From positions 21,329,509-21,393,508 of the forward strand of contig NC_079900.1 in the NCBI RefSeq assembly GCF_024868665.1: DNA of 64,000 nucleotides. The letters are read 5' to 3'. The stretch comes from Triplophysa rosa. Taxonomy: Eukaryota; Chordata; Actinopteri; Cypriniformes; Nemacheilidae. A program made the position numbers and the translations under genes. Below the pieces are notes generated by a model. The model was not told the DNA's origin. It searched no databases and saw only the letters and a program-made list of their open reading frames with translations. Within the stretch, counting starts at the first letter, position 1, and each line of letters opens with the position of its first letter. Shown here in pieces: positions 13,390-25,697 of this stretch.

Positions 13390-13928
13390 GTTTGTCAAAT
13401 ATGTAAAATTGATGTTGAAACGGTGGAACATTTATTTTTTCAGTGCAAATTGGTGTATTGTTTTTGGATTGATGCATTTGAATGGATGCAGCAGAAAATA
13501 CCTGCTAGTTTAACATTATCATGTGAAAATATAAAATTTTGTTTGATAATTAAAAGCAAAGATACATCGTTTGTGGTGAATAATATACTTCTTTTATTGA
13601 AATTCTATATTCATGAATGTACATTTTTTAAAGTCCCCCCTAGGTTGACTGTTTTTCAAGAGGAGTTTTATTTATATGTTAATTGTTTAAAAGAGGTGAA
13701 TAGTACAAAAGCTAAATATTTTATATTCTTTGTTGATGGATTTTGGTTTCACGGTGTGATTTTACAGCGTTTCTTTCTTTTCTTCTTTTGTTTGTTTGTT
13801 TGTTTATATATTTGTTTATGTAATATATTCGGAATCTATGGTGTACAATTCACTACAGATTGTGGAGGATGAATGTTGTTATTGTCTTTTTGTTGTTAAT
13901 CATAAATCATAATAAAGGATTGATAAAA
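13390..13928 (+). mobile_element. 5'-truncated L1-type LINE, C-terminal fragment
   Basis: The fragment encodes the extreme C-terminus of an L1-like ORF2, including the terminal zinc-knuckle-like motif C-x2-C-x8-H-x4-C at about 13393-13446 (CQIC ... EHLFFQC). An open frame of about 150 codons follows, then an AT-rich tail with aataaa and a run of A. It is flanked by an 11-bp direct repeat, acccaagggat, at 13379-13389 and 13929-13939, the expected target-site duplication. The 5' truncation, tail and duplication are all hallmarks of L1 retrotransposition. It is a dead copy. Confidence 0.85.
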
Positions 13929-13939
13929 ACCCAAGGGAT

Positions 13940-14335
13940 AGTCTCGCGTGAACTTATCGCCGCTTTCTTTGGCCAAGGCCCGCCCAAGAGGCCATATGAC
14001 TGACAGGTAAAGCAGCCAATCACGCTTCGTTTTGTGCAGCATCGTGTTTAGGGGCGTGGAAATGTCCCTGCAGTAACAGACCGGTGTACATTCATTCGTG
14101 TCAAAAGTTAACAGCAACAACATGATTATAAGTTTATGCCCTGAACCTCGCATACTTTTAAGAGTTAAGCGTTTAGTCGATCGTGATGAATTCTTATAGC
14201 TACCGTTGTAAACACAACAGCTTACTTCTTAGATCAGAAGGCTTTGTGTTGTTTCCAGGCGGACCGTGAAATCCTGTGAAATTCAACCAATCAGATGACG
14301 ACTTCGAACGTCCTGAAGTGTTTCCAGAAAAGTGT
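13940..14335. repeat. Dispersed repeat X, copy 1
   Basis: Almost the whole segment is found again at 49250-49765 with roughly nine in ten bases shared by eye, e.g. cgccgctttctttggccaag, gtggaaatgtccctgcagta and gcgtttagtcgatcgtgatg. It has no coding frame. CpG dinucleotides are unusually well preserved, suggesting young copies. The L1 fragment sits directly against its left end. Confidence 0.8.
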
Positions 14336-14669
14336 GCAAATGTCCGTGGGCGTACCCAAAGGGACAACAGATTTGACTGTTTGTATTCATTGCTGTTTTG
14401 TTTTTAAAAACGGATAATACATTTGCCACCACTACTTATTATTTAAAAAAATAATTTCATAAAACTCTTCTCTCTCTCAACTCTCCTGTGGTTTCTGTGG
14501 TCTCCTGTGACTTTGTGGTTTAAATGCTTTGTTTACACCTAGGAATATAAAAACACAGCTAATTTATTTTAAGGCATTCCGACTTGGACCCCAGTGTACA
14601 TTGTCTTTTTAGAACTTTAATTTACTATTAAATAGGACTAATGTAAGATTATGCCAAGCTAGCTAATAT

Positions 14670-14910
14670 GGGCCCGGTTTCACAGAAAAGGCTTAAGGGT
14701 AGTCACCAACTAAAATGAATGTTTGAGCTGTCTTAAATGAAAATAACATGCCCTGAAATATCTTAAGATATGTCAGTGTCATTGTTTTGTCTCATGATGA
14801 ACACCAGTAATGTTTTTTCAAAAGCATTTTTATAAAAGCGACTTAAATATAATAATTTATCTAAGGCCAAGTCCTGGCTTAAGCTAAGCCTCGTCTTTGA
14901 AACCAGGCCA
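14670..14910. mobile_element. MITE with ggcccggtttcacag ends
   Basis: The left end ggcccggtttcacagaaaag and the right end ctttgaaaccaggcc are imperfect inverted repeats, followed inward by cttaag-type motifs on both sides. No coding content. Confidence 0.65.
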
Positions 14911-15030
14911 TGGTGTTTTATTTAGAATTTAAACAAGATTATTTTTTGGTATCAAGTTTTTACGGTTACACCACATTGACATTTCCACAATCATTCCAGA
15001 AATATTCTCTCGAAAAGAATTAAAACCAGG

Positions 15031-16158
15031 GCCTGGATGTATAAAACTTCTCAAAAATGCTCTTAAGAGTAGTTTTAAACTTTGACTTAAGTGTCAAAAA
15101 ATTCTTAGTAAGAAGTACTTTTTTAAGAGTAGGAGACTTTTATAAAGAATATAAAAACAACTTTCAGTGAAGTTTAAGTACTGATTCTTAAGTTCTGACT
15201 TAAGTGTAGTAAACTAAGGACTACAATGATTTAAACACAAAATGGCCGCCCAATAGGGAGCCTGCAAGAGTGAAGTCATAGCAGCATGGCACCATTTATT
15301 CATGACTGAATTAAGACATGACTTAATTCAGACATTACACCCATATTTTATATATATATTTATATTTGAAAAATTGCAATATTTGTTAAACATTTGCATA
15401 TATATATATATACAGCTGCAATCCATAACTTATTTGGGTAAAATAAACCAAAATTCAGTTATTGAGTTATGTATTACATAAAAATCAATGTTGAAAACTG
15501 TCTGCCTACCTTCCCCTGATTTACAACGGTAAGCTTATAATAGTGATTGATATATTGAGCTGTACTATTTTGTGGGAAATTTAACATCGGTTGACTTCAA
15601 CCCATATGAAGATAAATACATAAAGTAACATGCAATTTCATTTTTCAAACAGAGATGGCGACAGAGATGCAGAAATTAAACATTGCAGTTTTAAAAAAAT
15701 ATTTTACATTATGCTCAAAAATATTACAAATATGTATCCATTTAGGCTTGGCTTAGCACACTTTTAATTGAGTTTTAACAGTTAATTTAAATAATTAAGC
15801 TGCTGAATCCCATCCTTCTATATTGCACTCACAGCTGGATATGAAGAAAAGACCAAAGCTGCAAATCCTTAAAAAATGTTTAATTTAACATTATTTTATA
15901 TTATTATATTATTTAATTAACTGTCATCTAACACATTGTTTCTTTGTTGTAAAGTCCATGGTCTCTGCCTCTTTAATACCATCTTGTTACTCTTACCTAG
16001 GTTAGGAGACCTCTTCAGCTCTCTTAAATAATTTAGGAGCTGAGACCTAATCTTTTGAACCTTTATGAATGACACTTAGTAAAATGACATCATTCTTAGA
16101 ATTTTGACACACTTAGAAGTCAATATTTACTCTAAGATGCTTTATACATACGGGCCCT
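15031..16158. mobile_element. MITE or decayed DNA transposon with cagggcc ends
   Basis: The left terminus agggcctggatgtataaa and the right terminus tttatacatacgggccctg are inverted repeats. The interior, about 1.1 kb, is AT-rich with TA runs near 15340-15410 and contains no transposase frame, so the element is non-autonomous or decayed. Confidence 0.65.
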
Positions 16159-16379
16159 GAATTTCAGTATTGGTCCTCAGAAAAGAGAATGTACGCAAGT
16201 AAATAGCAAATTCATGCCAAAATTGTAAACCCTTTTAAACGTAACTAAACTACAGGGACACAAAAAAAAATGAGCGTCACGTCATTGACCCATAAGTTAA
16301 AGTTACTTGGCCAACTTTGGCAAATCCTCAGAGCCAGTGAGTAAGTAATAAAAAAACAATCTCAACCATTTCGTAAAGA

Positions 16380-17436
16380 TTAACTTGGGTGCCCTTTACA
16401 CCACTTTTTCCTGTGAGTGCAAAGAGTACTTGATGCTATAAAACTCTGCCCACACGAGGAGCAGTGGTAAGGTCTCTCACCAGTGTGCAGTCGCTCATGG
16501 TCCCGCAGGTTTCTTATACGAGTGAAAGTCTTTCCACACTGCGAGCACTTGTACGGTTTCTCTCCGGTATGAATTCTGTGGTGCTGTTTCAAAGAGGAAA
16601 CTGAAGTGAAGTTTTTTCCACACACAGAGCACACATGAGATGTCCCACCTGTGTGCGATTGCTCATGCTGTTTAAGAGAGTTAAGATATGAATATGTCTT
16701 TTCACAGAAGGAACAGGCATAAGGCTTCACAGCTGCATGAGTCTTTATGTGCGTTCTCAGGGAATTTGAAGAAATGAATGTTTTACTGCACTGTTCACAC
16801 TGAAATGATCTCACTCCAGAATGATAAAGAAGATGCTCTCTGAGAGCCGTCAACCACGCAAAACTTTTTCCACACTGGTCGCATGTGTAAGGTCTTTCTC
16901 CAGTGTGAATTCGCTTGTGTTCAATAAGGCTGGCTTTACTAGTTAAAGTCTTTCCACACTGGTCACATCCATACGGTCTCTCTCCAGTATGAGTTCTCAT
17001 GTGCCTATTACGAGCGCCTGTACAGCTGAGGGTCTTTCCACACTGAGGGCACGTAAGTGAATCTTTGGCAGTTTCTGCTTGAAATGATGACAAATTCTTC
17101 TCAGTATTGAAGTAGCTCAAAGATTTATCTCCCGTTATTATCTCCTCCGTTTCATTCCGTTCTGAATTTTCCTGCTTCACCTCCATCAGTTCTAAAATGA
17201 ACATCGAAAAACATTATGGTCGATCGATCGATATGACACAATCAGTTTCAGAAGTGCTCAGTACGACTTTTACTGTGTTCGTCTCTTCATGTGATACTAA
17301 ACATTAAGAGAAGATAAATACCTGAATAAATCAAATCACCTTCATCTGTCTGTTCTCTCGCTTCTGTGATTTCAGTTTTCAGCTTCATCCCGCAGTCCAG
17401 CAGGTTCACTGATGTCTGCTGGTCTTTCTGTAACAT
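16380..17436 (-). CDS. C2H2 zinc-finger protein (8 fingers)
   Basis: Predicted sequence-specific nuclear DNA-binding protein. Exons (minus): 17436-17340 and 17191-16380, joined in phase 1, giving 302 aa if translation starts at the ATG right after the acceptor at 17436; a start further upstream, or a missing first exon, is possible because an in-frame ATG lies at about 17481. The N-terminal ~85 residues are acidic/polar and hold no recognisable KRAB or BTB domain, as is usual for the expanded fish zinc-finger families. Seven classical C-x2-C-x12-H-x3-H fingers follow with TGE(R/K)PY linkers between several of them, then an eighth with the variant ending H-x4-C. A decayed paralogue lies at 11.7 kb and upstream DNA is also duplicated. 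DNA target unknown; no orthologue assigned. Confidence 0.85.
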
Positions 17437-19340
17437 CTGAACATGTTTGAGTGAAACCACAGAGACATACACAGCATGCATCCTAGAATTAACATTAAAA
17501 CAAAGACAGGATCCAATTTTGGAGCTTCAGTCTCTTTAAACTAGCATGGAGGCCAATGGCATTCATAGAGAGCAAATGGTGTCATTAGAACAGCATCCTC
17601 GTTTGTGTTTTGCTGATAACAGAAAGACATACAGGTAAGCAAAAGCTTAATGAATGGAAAATGACGAAACGTTTTTTAGGTCAATTAATAATTACTCAAT
17701 AATGACCCAGCAAACAAAAAGGTGACAGTTCATTTTTCTCGATGTAAAGAACGAAATAAACGTTTAACATGTACAAACCTTTCTGTCAGCACTAAAACCT
17801 GATTTCAATACGATCACTGACGAGAGCAAAGGGAGAAGAACACACAACAATACTTGACAAATCTGCGAGCTGTTCTTTCTTCGCGTGGTTTTCCGACCGT
17901 GGTGCGTTTGCGCCACCTGCTGGACTGGAGCGTGACAACAACAGATCGTTTACCATAACAGTAAAGGGACCACCAAGATGTCCAAAAGTCTTGACTGTTT
18001 GTATTCGTTCGTAATGCTGTTTCGGTTTTTAAAACGGGTAAAAAATTTGAACAAATCATATCAACAAATTAAAGCTCTAAATGTTTTGACCCTTTGTGAT
18101 CTCATTTACTATGTATGTGACTGGTGCCCTATTATCACTATTCATATCTGTAAAACCAATGATTAAATTACAACTAAAGCACAAAAACGTTTACAAGAGC
18201 ACAGAATTAAGTTTACTCTCAAAATGCCACCCGGGTATTATTATTTTTAACCTTTTAAAATGTACACAACATGTTATGTCATGTGTATACTATAATGGAT
18301 ACAACTTTTATTGTTTAGACTAGAGGGTTAAAATTACAGGCTCCCCTTTCTTTTGTGTTGTTCCACGATACATGCACATAATGATACCTTAAATGAAACT
18401 GACGGGTCCTCAATAATATAACATATTATAATAAAATAACGTTTTAAATAACAAAACACATATTTAAGTCAAGGCTACATGTGTTGATTTTTATGTTAAA
18501 TTATACTGTCTTTAAACCTAGCTAAATAAACCAAACAATAACACAATAAACCAAAGGTTGAACTCTGTTGTGTGTATGTCCCATCAGCTCAACACACACA
18601 ATTTACAGTACACCTAACACAAATGAAATATAACATATGGCAGTAAAACAATAAACACCGTAAGAACATGTTCTTGTCATTCATGTCATTTTATATCATG
18701 GCACTGCAAAAATGATAGAATTATGAATAACAAATAAATAAAAATACACACAACGGAACAATTATATCCTCCTTAGCCGTACTTCCTTGGAAGTATGTTC
18801 CGTAGCAGTCAGAGGCATTCTGGCCCTGTTTACACCTGGTATTGACATCTGTTTCAGGCAACCAAATGTGGACAAGCGAGACAGATCAGCATTTGCATCT
18901 CAGCAAACGCATATCTTGTGACCATCTGTAATTGGGTTTTAAGTAGAGTCGCTAAAGTTTGTGAATACTGTACACTGTACACCACATATTCTACTGTATA
19001 TCAGTGTTTTACTACGTGTGCAAAAAGCCCAGAAAAAGCACAAAAAGTCAACACTGTGTTCAATAACACTGTGTTCAATGACTTTCAAATATACAGTCAA
19101 TCTTCTATATTAACTGAACTTCAGATTATGGCCAAGAAGTCTTAGGCATGTATGTCCTGGCTTTCCACAAAATTTTGGGCTTTGGACCTTGATCAGATCT
19201 GTATTAGGCACTCATTACTTACAACTGGAATGGCCAATACAATATAAACACCAGGTATAAACATGGCATCTGGGTCAAAGTTAATGTGGAGGTGATGACC
19301 CGAATGCCAAAGTACAGTCGAAGCTGCTCCAGAAAGATGA
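17437..19340. other. 5' flank of zinc-finger gene and intergenic DNA
   Basis: The part at 17940-18040 shares acagat..ttgactgtttgtattc and following bases with 14350-14410, so it belongs to a duplicated promoter-side segment. The rest is AT-rich with no gene recognised. Any 5' untranslated exon of the zinc-finger gene would lie at about 17.5-18.0 kb. Confidence 0.4.
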
Positions 19341-19344
19341 AGGT

Positions 19345-19447
19345 TAAAACATTTACATTTACGCATTTGGCAGACGCTTTTATCCAAAGCGACTGACATT
19401 GCATTATCCTATACATTGTTTGTGCCATTCTCTAACCACTGAGCTGC
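19345..19447 (-). repeat. SINE-like repeat
   Basis: On the minus strand the sequence starts gcagctcagtggttagag, resembling a tRNA A box, and ends with gataaaagcgtctgccaaat, a 3' tail that is very common in fish genomes. A tail-like fragment recurs at about 8497-8535 and a weaker one at 44630-44670. Likely a short tRNA-derived retroposon. Confidence 0.5.
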
Positions 19448-19750
19448 AGGAAAACAGTGTGAACAATCAGACGGATTCCCGCTGGCATGAGGCCCTGCGG
19501 AGATGAAGCATACGATTTCTCTGAATATGTAACAGATTCTTTATGTATTAATGGACATTGTGTTTTACCCTGTAAAAAGCTTTAGGTCCAAGTTTGGCAG
19601 TATCCGTCAGACAGTGAACTAACCCCTAAGACAGAAACTATAGCATCAGACTTTCAGATTTCAAATTTTTCAACTTCAACTTTGAGCTTGTTACTTTTGC
19701 ATGTTTTCAATAATCTTAAAATAAATTTTACATTACAGGATGGTCTGTAT

Positions 19751-20213
19751 TAGGGATGCACGATGTAGGTACAGTAGAAACAGTAATTACTAATGTGTAA
19801 ATTATAGAAACAAATGCATGTTGTTTGAATCAGACTGCTGTGCTTTCTGTCTTGAGACCTGTTGAGACATGTGGCTAAGAAATTTTTTTCTGGGTTGCTC
19901 TGGAAGAACATCTATAATTTGTTGATTAAATAAAAATTATAACAGAAAAGTTTGAAGATTAAAGAACCTTTAGTGTAAAGAAGGCTTGGTACATGATTTT
20001 CAGGGGGAAAAAGAGAACTAATGGTTACCTTGTGTTCTGCAGTCAATGTTTTCAAATAAAAGCATGTTGTACACTTTTTGCCTTTTGTTTTGGTCTTAGG
20101 GAATTTTATATTTATATTTAGATACAGCACATCGGCCAATATATCGGATATCAGCTTCCAATGTTAAAGAATTATCGGGTATCGGACAAAATTTACATAT
20201 CGGTGCATCCCTA
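19751..20213. mobile_element. hAT-type MITE with 8-bp target-site duplication
   Basis: Ends are tagggatgcacgat and its inverse gtgcatcccta. Flanks are gtctgtat (19743-19750) and gtctgtgt (20214-20221), seven of eight bases alike, as expected for an 8-bp hAT duplication. The interior has no transposase frame; ATCGG motifs recur near the right end. Confidence 0.75.
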
Positions 20214-20227
20214 GTCTGTGTATTTAA

Positions 20228-20522
20228 AGTGATAGAAATGAGAATTCTGTCATCATTTACTCATCCTCTTGTCATTTCAAACCTGTATGACTTTCTTTCA
20301 CAGAATACAAAAGATATTTCGAAGAATGTTGGTAACCAAACGCTGGCATCCGTTCACTTCTATCGTACGGACACAAAAACCAATGCAAGTGAGTGGGTGC
20401 CAGTTAACAACATTCTTCAAAATATCTTCTTTTGTGTTCTGTGGAAGAAATAAAGTCATACAGATTTTAAATGACATGAGGGTGAGTGAATGATGACAGA
20501 ATTTTTATTTTGGGGTGAACTT
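20228..20522. mobile_element. Cyprinid-type MITE, copy 5
   Basis: Contains gagaattctgtcatcattta at the left and gatgacagaatttttatttt then ggggtgaact at the right, the same layout as copies 1-4. Lies directly next to the hAT-type MITE. Confidence 0.75.
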
Positions 20523-21878
20523 TGCTAAAGTGATATCTAAATCAAGCAGTTCCACTTGTTTAAGCACAGCTGACAGTCACATTTGTAAACTTGGTCAATA
20601 AAATCACCATATAATTTCTTTTCACATTCTTCTGTAAAAAAAACTATTCTGTATCGTAGATCACATGGAATTAATTGAGTAAACTTTACTTAATACAATT
20701 GTGTTCTTGCTTTTTTTAACCAAAATTTAAGTTACAATTATAGAAAAAAATCTCTGAATTCTAAATGCACAAATTATTGAGTGAATTCAACTTAATGTTA
20801 TCATGTTCAACCCACTTAAACTTGTATAAAGGATCTTTACATAATTTTTTGTGGTGGGACTACATGAATTTGTTGAGTTAATTTCCCTAACTGAGCAGTG
20901 AATTTAGAGTTCCCAGCATGCTTTGCATGCGACAGCATTAGGAGAGTCATTTTTGTGAAAAAGTGCTATTTTAGGTGTTTTACGATAAAATGAAAGATTT
21001 GATCGTGTTTATTTCTCAGTTGTCTTTTAAGATTTAGAAGAGATTCTGTTTGTATTTTTGAGTTTTGTGGTTACCATCGTTCAGAAGAGTGGTGCTTGTG
21101 CTTAGGTTATGGGAGAGCGCACGATGTGTTTTTTTCACTCAGTGAACAGTAATGCTGCTAATGCAGTACAACTCTCAGCTTACTTGCACATTCTATACGT
21201 TGTAAACAATAATAAATGTTAAACTGAAGTTAAAAAAGATCAAGAAGTTAACGCCAATGCTCAAATTAGTATTTCTTCTTGCTTTTTTAAGTTTATCATG
21301 TGACGTGCGCTTATATAATTTAGGTAATTTTACTTGATTTATTCATGGAATATGTTAAAAATATGCTTTAAAGTACTCAGTGTCATTTTTTACAGTGTAG
21401 CTATGACAATAATAACTGAAGTCATTCAGTCTGCACTGACCTCCAATGACTCGTCTTCAAAAAAGTGTACAAATATATTGATCAAATCACCATATACAAT
21501 ACATAACACATTTATTTAACCACAAGCAACTGCAATTATGTCCCTTTGTCAGGGCAACCAGTTTCCTGAGAGACACAGCTTCATGGACACAGACCAGCAC
21601 TGTCTATTCTGCTCAGGACAGCTCATGTGAGTAGCTAAATTATTTCAGGTATATGACAGACAAATGGACAGAAGGTGATGACCAGGTGGTTTGTTTTTTT
21701 AGGCCGGAAGCCTGTTTAGAGTTCAGTATGAGAGTTCAACCACCCAACCATCTATAGTAGACCAAGTGGTAATTTTAAAGGCATTATTTGTTTTCTTCAA
21801 ATTCCTTTTATCTTTGTTGTATAAAAAAAACGTATGACTGACAGATAAGAACTGATCAAGTGAGAAGCCAGTGTGTAT
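20523..21878. other. Region downstream of mrpl12
   Basis: No gene recognised. Contains TAAGTT/AACTTA-rich DNA at 20630-20860 resembling the MITE inserted at 1.9-2.15 kb. The mrpl12 3' untranslated region should occupy the right end (just below 21879). Confidence 0.4.
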
Positions 21879-24800
21879 TCACTCCAGCACAACAGTGCCC
21901 CCTGCTGCTTCAAGTGCTGCTTTGAGCTTTTCTGCCTCTTCTTTAGACACATTAGCACGGATCTCTTGAGGTAGTGACTCCACAAGTTTCTTGGCCTGTA
22001 AATATAATGCAATTATAACCATGTATTAATAAAAGACAAACTAAATAATTAAGCAGCTCTGCACTGTATATTTTCAGTATTTTCTTTTTCTGCAGCTTAC
22101 TTTAGGTTTTAGGAACAAAGCTAATAATGTGCAAACAAGAGACTAACAGAAACTTAGACTGGCCTATGTCTTCTTGCCACAGTGGCTGACAAATAATTTC
22201 TAATAATATTTCAGCCATTATATACATAATATAATAATATATTTCAGATATTAGATGTTATATACACAATATACAGTTTATATACAAACTTACTTGTACA
22301 AGGTTCAGGCCCTGAATGCAATTCTTCACTTCTTTGATCAATTTCACTTTATCCTCTGCCTTCAGTTCTGTCAGTTTCACTGTAAAATGGGTTTTCTCTT
22401 TTTTGGCAGGTACAGCCTCCTCCTCCGCCGCCTGCAAATGTATTAAAAATGTCAAAGAAACGGCACTTTTATTAAATAACAGTGCCGTACATTTAATAAA
22501 ACGTCACCTGAGCAGCAGGTGCTGCTGATACCGCCCCCATGGCCATCATTCCAACATCCTGAATGTTTAACGTTTTCTGATGAGGGACAAAAAACATCAA
22601 CGGGACATGACGAATATAATTACACAGATCTATTATGTCATTAGGTTTTTTACAGTCATGCTTTACCTTAAGTAACTCATTGAGATCTGACACTTCTATG
22701 AGAGTGAGCCTGGCAATGTCATTGACAAGCTGTTGGATTTTGGGCGAGTATTGCTTGGGTGCTCCATCAAGAGGAGGTGTGGCAATGGCATCAGATGGAC
22801 TGACGGCACTTGTCTTGAGCGGTCGCAGGGCACACAGTGTTGGCATCTGTAGATTGTGTCTGTAAAATGTGTTCAGACAGCAGTAATGAGAACATGCACG
22901 TGGTGTCAAAAAGTGAAAATCCGGTCTTCATTTACTCACCCTAATGTGATTTAAAACATGACTTTCTTCTCCAGAACACAAAAGAACATTCTTAAAAACC
23001 AAACAACTTTGACCCCATGGACTTCCATTGTATGGACACAAAACTACAGAGACATTTCTCAAAATATCTTCTTTTGTGTTCCATAGAAGAGTCATATGGA
23101 TGGCTGGTAAAATAGTATATGTGCTCCAGATAACTGGTTTCTGCATTTTAAGTAGCCTATCTATTAGGGGTTTGTGAAAAAATCGATTCACATATGAATC
23201 GCAATTCAGTCCTCTAGCGATTCTTAGCGATTCACAGATTTCCAAAAATTGATTTTCTAGTTAAAATAACAATTGGTGATGTTGTCGGAACAAAAAAGGC
23301 AGAACTTTTTTGCGAGAGCAGTGCGGCACCAGGACAGTCGAGAACAGTGAAATCCCACTGTTGGCACTAAAATGGCTGTAACTCATGAATTCTTTTTTGA
23401 ATGAAAATTAGCAGATTATTGCTAAAAAAAAAAAAGAAATCACAAAAAAATGTAAGTGATTTTGCTATGTTTATTGTAATAAAAAAAACTATAAAAGCTT
23501 TGTTTTTCTTTTATAAAAAAATAATTTAAAATAATTATGGATCTCTCCCCAAAATGTCATAAGTCAAAGTCTCAAGGATCACCAATTGTTGTCAAGTTTG
23601 GTCTTGACACATCAAATTTTGATGTGTCTGTGAGCTTTTTAGCTCCAATATTGCAAAAATCCACTAGGGGACCATATGCTTTCCATTGGTTTTAACACTT
23701 GATCTGAAATTTGACCACAACAGTCATTGAGATGCATTTTTTTTTACTTTTCCAATTAACAGACACAATGAAAAAATCCACAAGCACAGAAACAAAATAA
23801 AAACCATAAATTTGTGTTTAACTATACTGTGAGAAGGAAAAGGACATAAACATTTTTAAGCCCACTCTTCAAAAAAAAGAAACAATTACTCTTCCTACAC
23901 ACATTATTCTATAAAACGGTGATGAAATATGTTTTCTAGAGACTTTCCAACGATATCATGTTTGTCACAATAAGATAAGAATTCACATGCAAAATCTTTA
24001 AGTAAATCAGCTGTCCCAGATACGGGACGGTGCCAGTTAAGGGGCTAAACATACATCACATCAAATTTTGAGAAAGAATCGTTATTAAAAATTGTGAATC
24101 GATTTTTAATCGAATCGTGACCCCAAGAATCGATATGAATCGAATCGTGAGGTACCAAAAGATTCCCACCCCTACTATCTAGTATCACACCTTGTTTTGT
24201 TTAATGCGAAACACTAAAATGTATATTTTACCCGTGTAATAAATGATATAATAAGCAACCCCTTCAGAGAAAAACTGCTGGGTTCTGATTCCTTTGTTAG
24301 AGATCATTTTGCAATGACAGATGTCTAGCTGACTGACATGTAACAGACACATTTCCCAACATTGAATGTGACTTTTGGACCCCAAATTATTAACAAAAGC
24401 AACTTTACATCTCAAATAGACAAAAGAAGCATACCAGTATAAAGAAAGCGAAGAAAAAATGTTATACATTTGTGCTATTCATAACACATTAAGAGTAGTG
24501 ACCTTCTGATCTGTTTAGTTCCTGGAGGACATCACAAAACCACTATAAATCAATTCACTTATATTCCCCTACTCTTGTTTCTGGTGTTTAGATATAGCAG
24601 TTTAAGACGGATCAGTCTCTACTGCACACATAAATGAGGATGTCAATTACATCTCAAATGGTTATCTGACCCTATCCTGAACATTTTCACTTAAAGTAGT
24701 TAGGAAACAGAACATTTAAAGCTTTGTATTGACAACAATGTTTCTGACACGTCTACAGGACAACGTGAAATCTAATGTCCTTGAATGTTCGTCCTAAAGC

Positions 24801-24916
24801 CGGTTTTACGCATGGTTCACTGGGGTCTAGCCGTTATGTCACCCGCTCTCTACTCACCGGTGGGTGTTTGCCGTTATCCGCAGCGCGGCCCGGACGCAAT
24901 ATCTCGTGCAGTACAT
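21879..24916 (-). CDS. mrpl12: Mitochondrial ribosomal protein bL12m
   Basis: Large-subunit stalk protein of the mitochondrial ribosome, the bacterial L7/L12 homologue, which recruits translation factors; mammalian MRPL12 also binds mitochondrial RNA polymerase. Five coding exons (minus): 24916-24858, 22859-22667, 22576-22508, 22431-22294, 21995-21879; all junctions are GT-AG and sum to 576 nt, 191 aa (human about 198). The N-terminus ([19 protein letters not shown]) is basic and acid-free, fitting a mitochondrial presequence. Residues ~45-85 form the dimerisation domain ([17 protein letters not shown]), then an Ala-rich hinge, and residues ~118-191 the factor-binding domain with [19 protein letters not shown] and the terminal GGTVVLE. 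It lies downstream of hgs on the same strand, the mammalian order. Start chosen at the first ATG giving the presequence. Confidence 0.97.
22905..23098. mobile_element. Cyprinid-type MITE, partial copy 6 (mrpl12 intron 1)
   Basis: Contains ttcatttactcaccctaatg and, further in, caaaatatcttcttttgtgt, as in the other copies. The right terminus is missing. Lies in intron 1 of mrpl12. Confidence 0.6.
23165..24174. mobile_element. hAT-type non-autonomous element in mrpl12 intron 1
   Basis: Left end taggggtttgtgaaaaaatc and right end gattcccacccctacta are inverted repeats; inside both ends are repeated AATCGATT/GAATCG motifs. The flanks ctatctat (23157-23164) and ctatctag (24175-24182) match at seven of eight bases, an expected hAT target duplication. 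About 1 kb; the interior holds no transposase frame. Confidence 0.75.
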
Positions 24917-25111
24917 GACAAACAATATATAGTACAAAACACTTCTGTAAACAGTGCCCGTAAAACAAGCTAACACTGTAAATGCCTGTCAGAGGTTCAC
25001 TTGCAAAAGCACATGGCGTCCTCCACTCGCTTTTCCTGACCTACCCACAATGCATTTGCGCGCATGGACAAAACTTTATTTAAAACTCGTCCGTAACATG
25101 CGTTCTGTAAG

Positions 25112-25135
25112 GTCGCCGCCATATTGGAGCGGGAA
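25112..25135 (-). promoter_or_regulatory. Candidate YY1 site upstream of mrpl12
   Basis: The plus strand reads gccgccatattgg, whose complement fits the YY1 core (AANATGGCGGC). It lies about 200 bp upstream of the mrpl12 start in a GC-richer patch. YY1 sites are frequent in promoters of mitochondrial translation genes. Motif match only. Confidence 0.4.
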
Positions 25136-25333
25136 AGACTGCCCAACACCTACTTGGGCATATGTTATATGAACGTCTTTTACAATTATTATCCAATAAA
25201 AACGTCAAATCAATGAGAAGAGTTTTTGCAATTAATCATGACCATGATTTTTTCATATCTTACAGTCAGGATTCTGACCGTATAAATAATTCTTCCTTGA
25301 CATGAGTTGCCAGTTTAGCTCATCACACATACA

Positions 25334-25697
25334 TTTAAAGGTTTAATGTGTGAAATTTTTGAAGGATCTATCGACAGAAATGTGTTCAGAGGTGTATAAA
25401 GAGCTTACAAATGAAGCGTTATATTTCATTATCTCAGAATGAGCTTTTCTATCTACATACACCGCGGGTCCCCTTGCATGGAATTCACCATGTTGTTTCT
25501 ACAGTAGCCCCGTACAGTAACGGACAAACTGCTCTACAGATACATATATATAACTTATATACGTTATCTCTTTTGGCAAAGAAGCGAAAATGTGATAACA
25601 TCTTAGTTCTGTGTCAGCCACCATAGTGCTTTGAAAGGGAGGGGGGAGTGAACCATTGGTTGCAATTAATTCGCAACCTCACCGCTACATGCCATGA
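25334..25697. mobile_element. MITE family Y, copy 1, upstream of mrpl12
   Basis: Shares long blocks with 39327-39690 and 44228-44607: gaggtgtataaagagcttac, ctatctacatacaccgcggg, ccatgttgtttctacagtag and gtgtcagccacca. Starts ttaaaggtttaatgtgtga. No coding frame. About 420 bp upstream of the mrpl12 start codon. Confidence 0.75.
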
